This document shows positions 40,844-45,048 of a stretch of DNA of 45,048 nt, in pieces. A program made the translations under genes and the position numbers. The stretch's first letter is position 1; every line of letters starts with the position of its first letter. The DNA is from JANRKT01 sp033763355 (lineage in GTDB: Bacteria > Bacteroidota > Bacteroidia > Chitinophagales > Chitinophagaceae). The stretch is from the NCBI GenBank assembly GCA_033763355.1, contig JANRKT010000239.1, forward strand, positions 1-45,048, in the 5' to 3' direction. The notes beneath the pieces were generated by a model. The model saw only the letters and a program-made list of their open reading frames with translations, was not told the origin of the DNA and did not search any database.

Positions 40844-43345
40844 CTATTCCTCAAAATATACCCTTTTCACCCTTTGGGAAATACCCGTCATGATCTCATA
40901 GGGAATCGTTTCCGCCCATTGGGCCAGCTGGGTAACCGGCAGTTCATTTCCAAAAACAATCACCTCGTCCCCGGTTTTTACCTCCGGCACATTGCTGATG
41001 TCCACCATTGTCATATCCATGCATACATTACCGGTAACAGGCGCCGGCTTACCATGAATGATGACTTTACCCCTGCCGTTGCTTAACCTGCGTGGGTAAC
41101 CATCCGCATAGCCCAGCCTGATGGTAGCAATTACGGAATCTCTTTCCACTTTTCCCTTTCTGTTGTAGCCAACAGTATCACCGGCCTTGACCTTTTTAAT
41201 TTGCGCAACAGTGGTTTTAAGTGATGATACCTGTTTTAAATCAAGCATGCCCGATGCTGCACTGTCAATTCCATAAAGGCCTATGCCCAGCCTTACCATG
41301 TCCATCTGCAATGCCGGGTGGCGCACAATGGCAGCCGTATTTGCAGCATGGCGAATGAATTTGTACCCCAGTTGCTTTTCCAGTGTATTACATGAAGCTG
41401 TAAAAGCAGCAGCCTGCTGTTTGGTGTAATCATCTTCAAGCGGGTCTTCGCTTGAAGCAAGGTGCGTAAAAACAGTTTGCACCCTGAAGGATGCTGTGGC
41501 CGTTAAAAATTGACAAAGGGCATCTGTTTCTTTTGTTTCAAAACCAAGGCGGTGCATACCGGTATCCATCTTTATGTGAACAGGAAAATCTGTTATGCCT
41601 TCACTTTTCAGGAACGCATCAAATGCCCTCAGAATATCAAAAGAATACATCTCGGGCTGCAACGAATATTCAGTAAGCGGCCCAAAAGAATTTTCTTCTG
41701 CATTCATTACCATGATGGGGAGGCTGATACCGGATTTGCGAAGCTCCACCCCTTCATCAGCGTAAGCCACAGCGAGGTAATCTACTTTATGAAACTGCAG
41801 GAGGTTGGCAATCTCATACGTTCCGCTGCCGTAAGAAAAAGCTTTTACCATTACCATCAGTTTTGTTTCAGGTTTCAGCAACTGCTGGTATTGCTTCAGG
41901 TTATGGGTAATGGCCGATAAATTGATTTCAAGAACAGTCTGGTGTATTTTTTGTTCCAGCGCTTTGCTTATTCTTTCAAACTCAAAAACCCTTGCGCCTT
42001 TTAATAAAATACTTTCATCACGAAACTGCGAAGGATGAAATTGTTCAAGAAAAGACGTGGTGCCGGAATAAAAACTGCAATCCAGCCCTGTATCATCAAA
42101 AACATGCCGGTAGTGGCTGATGTCCTGCCCGATACCAATCAGCCGGTTAACCTTTTTTTGTTTTAAGGCGTTTGCCACCTGCCTGTACAATTCCTTTTCC
42201 TGTTTGCCGCTTTCTAAAATATCAGAAAGTATAACAGTGTGTTTTTGGTGTTGCTGCTGCTGCAATAAAAAATCGAGGGCAATATTCAACGAACTTAAAT
42301 CAGCGCTGTAACTGTCGTTAATGATGGAGCACCGGTTGATCCCCGCTTTCATTTCAAGCCGCATGGCAACATGGGGCAGTGTCATCATCTGCTCATTTAT
42401 CTCTTCATTCTTTATACCCATATAAAGCAAAAGGCACCAGCAATGAACTGCATTTTCGACCGAAGCGGCATCAGAAAAAGGGATACTGATCTGAATTTCG
42501 TCAGACTTGTAAATGGCGCTGATGATACTGCCGGTTTTCGTTTGCACGATATGTGTTACCTGCAGCGTTGCACCGGGCTTCCGGCTCCAGTCAAAAAGCT
42601 GCAGGTTATTATCCAGTCCTCTTTTAAGATTTGCCTTTAAGGAAATAACTTCTGCATTTAACTCTGCATCATCCCTGCAGTAAACAAGCGCCCTGCAATG
42701 AATAAAAAGTTTCAGCTTTTCCCTTATTTTCTGGTGCCTGTTTATAAACCCTTCGCTATGCGCTTCCCCGATATTGGTTAAAACTCCAATGGAGGGATGA
42801 ATGATTTTCTCCAGCACTTCCATTTCTCCGGGTTGGGAAATACCCGCTTCAAAAATTCCCAACTGATGGTTTTCATTCATCTGCCAGACGCTCAACGGCA
42901 CGCCAATCTGCGAATTGTAACTTTTGGGGCTCCTTACAATATTATAATCTGACTGCAGCAAATGGTTCAGCCATTCCTTTATAATGGTTTTTCCGTTGCT
43001 GCCTGTAATACCAATAACAGGGCAATTAAACTGCTGCCTGTGGCTGCTTACAAAAACCTGCAGGGCATTAAGGGTATTATGAACAACGATAAAACCGGCG
43101 CCCGTATAATTTGCAATGTCAAAGGATTTATTTACCACAAAACCCCTTACGCCTTTCTGGTATAAATCAGCAATAAAAAGATGGCCATCACGGCGGCTAC
43201 CCTCCAGGGCAAAAAACAAAGTACGTTCAGGAAAAACAAGTTTGCGGCTGTCTGTGAGGATGTGGTCAATGATATTTTCCTTACCGTCACCGGCAGGTTT
43301 GCCATGCATCATTTGCGCTATCCTGTTAATGGTGTAAACAGCCAT
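40844..43345 (-). CDS. Bifunctional UDP-MurNAc-tripeptide:D-Ala-D-Ala ligase / alanine racemase
   Basis: 833 residues: an N-terminal MurF domain (about 1-460) fused to an alanine racemase (about 465-833), a fusion known in Bacteroidota. It makes D-alanine and attaches D-Ala-D-Ala to the peptidoglycan precursor. MurF: P-loop GITGSNGKT (112-120) and RLEMKAGINRCSIINDSYSA. Racemase: the PLP lysine is K501 in MVKAFSYGSG, where most racemases read KADAYGHG; catalytic Tyr Y727 lies in VGYNRKGK. HLASSEDP and GIGLYGID are conserved. Starts 8 bp after the terC stop, so co-transcribed with it. Confidence 0.93.
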   Translation of the reverse strand: MAVYTINRIAQMMHGKPAGDGKENIIDHILTDSRKLVFPERTLFFALEGSRRDGHLFIADLYQKGVRGFVVNKSFDIANYTGAGFIVVHNTLNALQVFVSSHRQQFNCPVIGITGSNGKTIIKEWLNHLLQSDYNIVRSPKSYNSQIGVPLSVWQMNENHQLGIFEAGISQPGEMEVLEKIIHPSIGVLTNIGEAHSEGFINRHQKIREKLKLFIHCRALVYCRDDAELNAEVISLKANLKRGLDNNLQLFDWSRKPGATLQVTHIVQTKTGSIISAIYKSDEIQISIPFSDAASVENAVHCWCLLLYMGIKNEEINEQMMTLPHVAMRLEMKAGINRCSIINDSYSADLSSLNIALDFLLQQQQHQKHTVILSDILESGKQEKELYRQVANALKQKKVNRLIGIGQDISHYRHVFDDTGLDCSFYSGTTSFLEQFHPSQFRDESILLKGARVFEFERISKALEQKIHQTVLEINLSAITHNLKQYQQLLKPETKLMVMVKAFSYGSGTYEIANLLQFHKVDYLAVAYADEGVELRKSGISLPIMVMNAEENSFGPLTEYSLQPEMYSFDILRAFDAFLKSEGITDFPVHIKMDTGMHRLGFETKETDALCQFLTATASFRVQTVFTHLASSEDPLEDDYTKQQAAAFTASCNTLEKQLGYKFIRHAANTAAIVRHPALQMDMVRLGIGLYGIDSAASGMLDLKQVSSLKTTVAQIKKVKAGDTVGYNRKGKVERDSVIATIRLGYADGYPRRLSNGRGKVIIHGKPAPVTGNVCMDMTMVDISNVPEVKTGDEVIVFGNELPVTQLAQWAETIPYEIMTGISQRVKRVYFEE

Positions 43346-43353
43346 ACGCTTTT

Positions 43354-44334
43354 TTACAGGGAGTTATCATCTGTTTCTGCACGAAAGCTTTTACGCTTGT
43401 GGTACCTTGAATAAAATATAGAAGCTGCAAGACAAATCACAATCACAGCAAGTGAAATAAATATAGAAATATGGATGCCGAACATTTCTATCAGCATTTT
43501 AATGCCGATAAACACCAGCACTATTGCAATGCCCTGCTGTAAAAAATCAAACTGGTTAACAGCGCCACGCAGCAAAAAGAACAGCGACCTCAACCCCAGT
43601 ACGGCAAAAATATTGGAAGAATATATCACCAGTATATCATCACTGGAAAATGACGCTTTGGGGTTTTCCCTTACAAGAGACACCACGGTAGGGATAGAAT
43701 CCAGTGCAAAGGCTATGTCAACACCTGCAAGCATTACCACCACCACTGAAAGAGAAGTGAAAAAAACCTTGCCGTGATGATTGATGATGTATTTCCCGTT
43801 GGGTTCAATCCCGGAAAGGCGAAAGTATTTTTTCATGAAACGGTATATTTTGGTCTGACCAGGATCAAATTCCGCTTCATCTTTTTTAAAGAACAGTTTG
43901 TAGCCGGTGTAAATAAGGAAAATGCCAAATAAATACAGTATCCAGTTGAAGCGCTCAATCAGTTCTATACCCACAGCAATAAAAATAATACGGAAAACTA
44001 TCGCAAGTAATATCCCGATAAGCAATGCCCTTGCTGCATCGGTTTCTTTTACTTTGAAATAAGTAAAAATGAGAATGAAAACAAAAATATTGTCCACGCT
44101 CAGCGACCACTCCATAAGGTAAGCTGTAAAATATTTTGTGGCAACAATCGGTGATTTTTCAAGCCACAGAAAAACGCAGAAACCAATTGAAAGGCCCACC
44201 CAAAAAAGCGTCTGGTACAGCGCCTTCTTAATGCTGATGGTGGTATTCTTCTTACTTAATATTCCAAGGTCAAATACCAATGCCAGAACAAGTGCAATAC
44301 CGAATGTGAGATAACTGATCTGGTCGGGGGTCAT
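43354..44334 (-). CDS. TerC/Alx-family integral membrane protein
   Basis: 326 residues with about eight membrane helices. Acidic family motifs: MEWSLSVDNIFVFILIFTYF (about 75-94) and GVDIAFALDSIPTVVSL (about 210-226). TerC proteins are linked to manganese export and metallation of secreted enzymes, and were named for tellurite resistance. No other ter genes are nearby. A TATCTTTG -7 box (44354-44361) precedes it on the minus strand, and the gldG stop lies 55 bp upstream. Confidence 0.88.
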   Translation of the reverse strand: MTPDQISYLTFGIALVLALVFDLGILSKKNTTISIKKALYQTLFWVGLSIGFCVFLWLEKSPIVATKYFTAYLMEWSLSVDNIFVFILIFTYFKVKETDAARALLIGILLAIVFRIIFIAVGIELIERFNWILYLFGIFLIYTGYKLFFKKDEAEFDPGQTKIYRFMKKYFRLSGIEPNGKYIINHHGKVFFTSLSVVVVMLAGVDIAFALDSIPTVVSLVRENPKASFSSDDILVIYSSNIFAVLGLRSLFFLLRGAVNQFDFLQQGIAIVLVFIGIKMLIEMFGIHISIFISLAVIVICLAASIFYSRYHKRKSFRAETDDNSL

Positions 44335-44353
44335 TATTTTAAATTAAACTTTT

Positions 44354-44361
44354 CAAAGATA
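44354..44361 (-). promoter_or_regulatory. -7 box upstream of the terC-type gene
   Basis: On the minus strand TATCTTTG, an exact TAnnTTTG, about 20 bp before the ATG. It suggests that terC-murF/alr can be transcribed separately from gldG. Confidence 0.4.
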
Positions 44362-44389
44362 ACATTTGAACAGGAAGCCCGGTCTATTT

Positions 44390-45048
44390 TTAAGCGTTGC
44401 TTGAGGCTGACTGGTATTTCCGCTTCCGCATGTACTGGTAAATTCCAATCATGATTATAATGAGCAAAACAGGCAGGGCGGTATTAACCATTTGCCAGAA
44501 AGTTTTGTCCTCCTCCACTTTCTTCTTGTCCAGCAGCCGCAATACATAATCTTTTCCGCGGCTCTCCAGTATCCCGGTTGAATCAACAAGGTATTCAATG
44601 GCATTCAGCAAAAATTCTTTATTGGCATACTGATAACGTGTGTACTGGTTCATACCCATTGTCATCGGGCCGTCTTTTTGCGAAAAAGGGTTCAGTGCAA
44701 TGTCGCCATCTGATACAACAATCATTTTATTATCCGCATCACCGGCTGGTTTAAATGGCTGACGGTATATCCGTGCAAGTGTATCGGCCGTTGCTGACGA
44801 AATCCTGTTGGCAAAAAGCGAACTGAATTTACCTTCAAGCAAAACAGCAACCGGTATGTTGCCCTTGTTGAATGTTTTCAGGTCGTCTTCATTTTTAATA
44901 CTGGCCCACTCTACTATTGCAGGCGCATTAAGTGTTCTTGCTTCGGCGGAGGTTGATAACAATACTGTCTTTTTTATTCCGTCTGTTTTTACCGTATCAA
45001 TTGACTGCGGGAACTGCGACAAAACATAATCAAGGTTTTTTGATATGG
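44390..45048 (-). CDS. gldG: Gliding motility-associated GldG, C-terminal part
   Basis: The frame is open to the window edge (ISKNLDYVLSQF precedes a TTG that could be mistaken for a start), so this is the C-terminal 219 residues of a longer protein. SIDTVKTDGIKKTVLLSTSA, KMIVVSDGDIALNPFSQKDG, NKEFLLNAIEYLVDSTG and the final membrane helix (ALPVLLIIIMIGIYQYM) followed by basic residues fit GldG, the extracytoplasmic partner of the GldA-GldF transporter linked to gliding motility. Confidence depends on the missing N-terminal half. Confidence 0.75.
   Translation of the reverse strand, partial: ISKNLDYVLSQFPQSIDTVKTDGIKKTVLLSTSAEARTLNAPAIVEWASIKNEDDLKTFNKGNIPVAVLLEGKFSSLFANRISSATADTLARIYRQPFKPAGDADNKMIVVSDGDIALNPFSQKDGPMTMGMNQYTRYQYANKEFLLNAIEYLVDSTGILESRGKDYVLRLLDKKKVEEDKTFWQMVNTALPVLLIIIMIGIYQYMRKRKYQSASSNA

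Noticed and set aside
40844..43345. MurF-alanine racemase fusion as a novelty
   Set aside because: The fusion is an established arrangement in Bacteroidota; only the FSYGSG variant of the PLP-lysine motif is slightly unusual.

Overview
The window is from a member of the Bacteroidota, most likely the family Chitinophagaceae. This rests on four secreted proteins with type IX secretion (T9SS) C-terminal sorting domains, a gliding-type GldG at the right edge, a MurF-alanine racemase fusion, an adenosylcobalamin-dependent ribonucleotide reductase, and promoters of the Bacteroidota type (TTG or TTTG, about 18-20 nt, then TAnnTTTG). I saw no rRNA, tRNA or CRISPR array.

Layout. 1-5.3 kb: a 5'-truncated T9SS cargo gene, a small proline-rich secreted protein, iscS and an IscA-type carrier (Fe-S assembly, minus strand), methylmalonyl-CoA epimerase, and a second T9SS cargo. 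5.5-7.9 kb: acpP-fabF-rnc, minus strand. 8.1-14.0 kb: a GNAT acetyltransferase, a YcxB-like membrane protein, a PhoD-type phosphatase, and a two-gene lipoprotein unit of unknown function. 14.0-20.0 kb: a 38-residue lipoprotein, the class II ribonucleotide reductase, a DUF2490 outer-membrane protein and a GGGP-synthase-family enzyme. 20.1-32.7 kb: an accessory region, all on the plus strand, described below. 32.8-39.3 kb: fumarase C, a small acidic protein, a T9SS-sorted PQQ-type sugar dehydrogenase, a large T9SS adhesin-like protein and a structured 3' region. 39.3-45.0 kb (minus strand): gldG (partial), terC, murF-alr, lspA and an overlapping lipoprotein gene.

The accessory region is the most unusual part. 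It begins with an apparently intact IS4/Tn5-like insertion sequence lodged in a palindrome. After it come six dead copies of the promoter plus 5' end of one dihydrofolate-reductase-family (RibD C-terminal-like) gene. They are all in the same orientation and separate unrelated cargo: a TPR lipoprotein, a decayed toxin-antitoxin pair, a Crp regulator with an NTF2-like protein, and a DUF5990 protein. A methyltransferase follows the sixth copy. Next is a run of small enzymes (ArsR-AHSA1 pair, three VOC proteins, a DUF1801 protein, an intact DHFR-family protein, a second AHSA1 protein) with two copies of a 75-bp palindromic repeat.

Within this region a 30-nt hairpin element sits exactly after the start codon of three DHFR remnants and of one unrelated, apparently functional AHSA1 gene, adding ten codons in frame. 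A different 22-nt hairpin interrupts two of the remnants, and a 16-bp perfect palindrome lies inside the intact DHFR-family gene. Together these suggest small palindromic elements that can insert into coding sequence, and a repeat-cargo-repeat array open to recombination. No database search was possible, so novelty is inferred.
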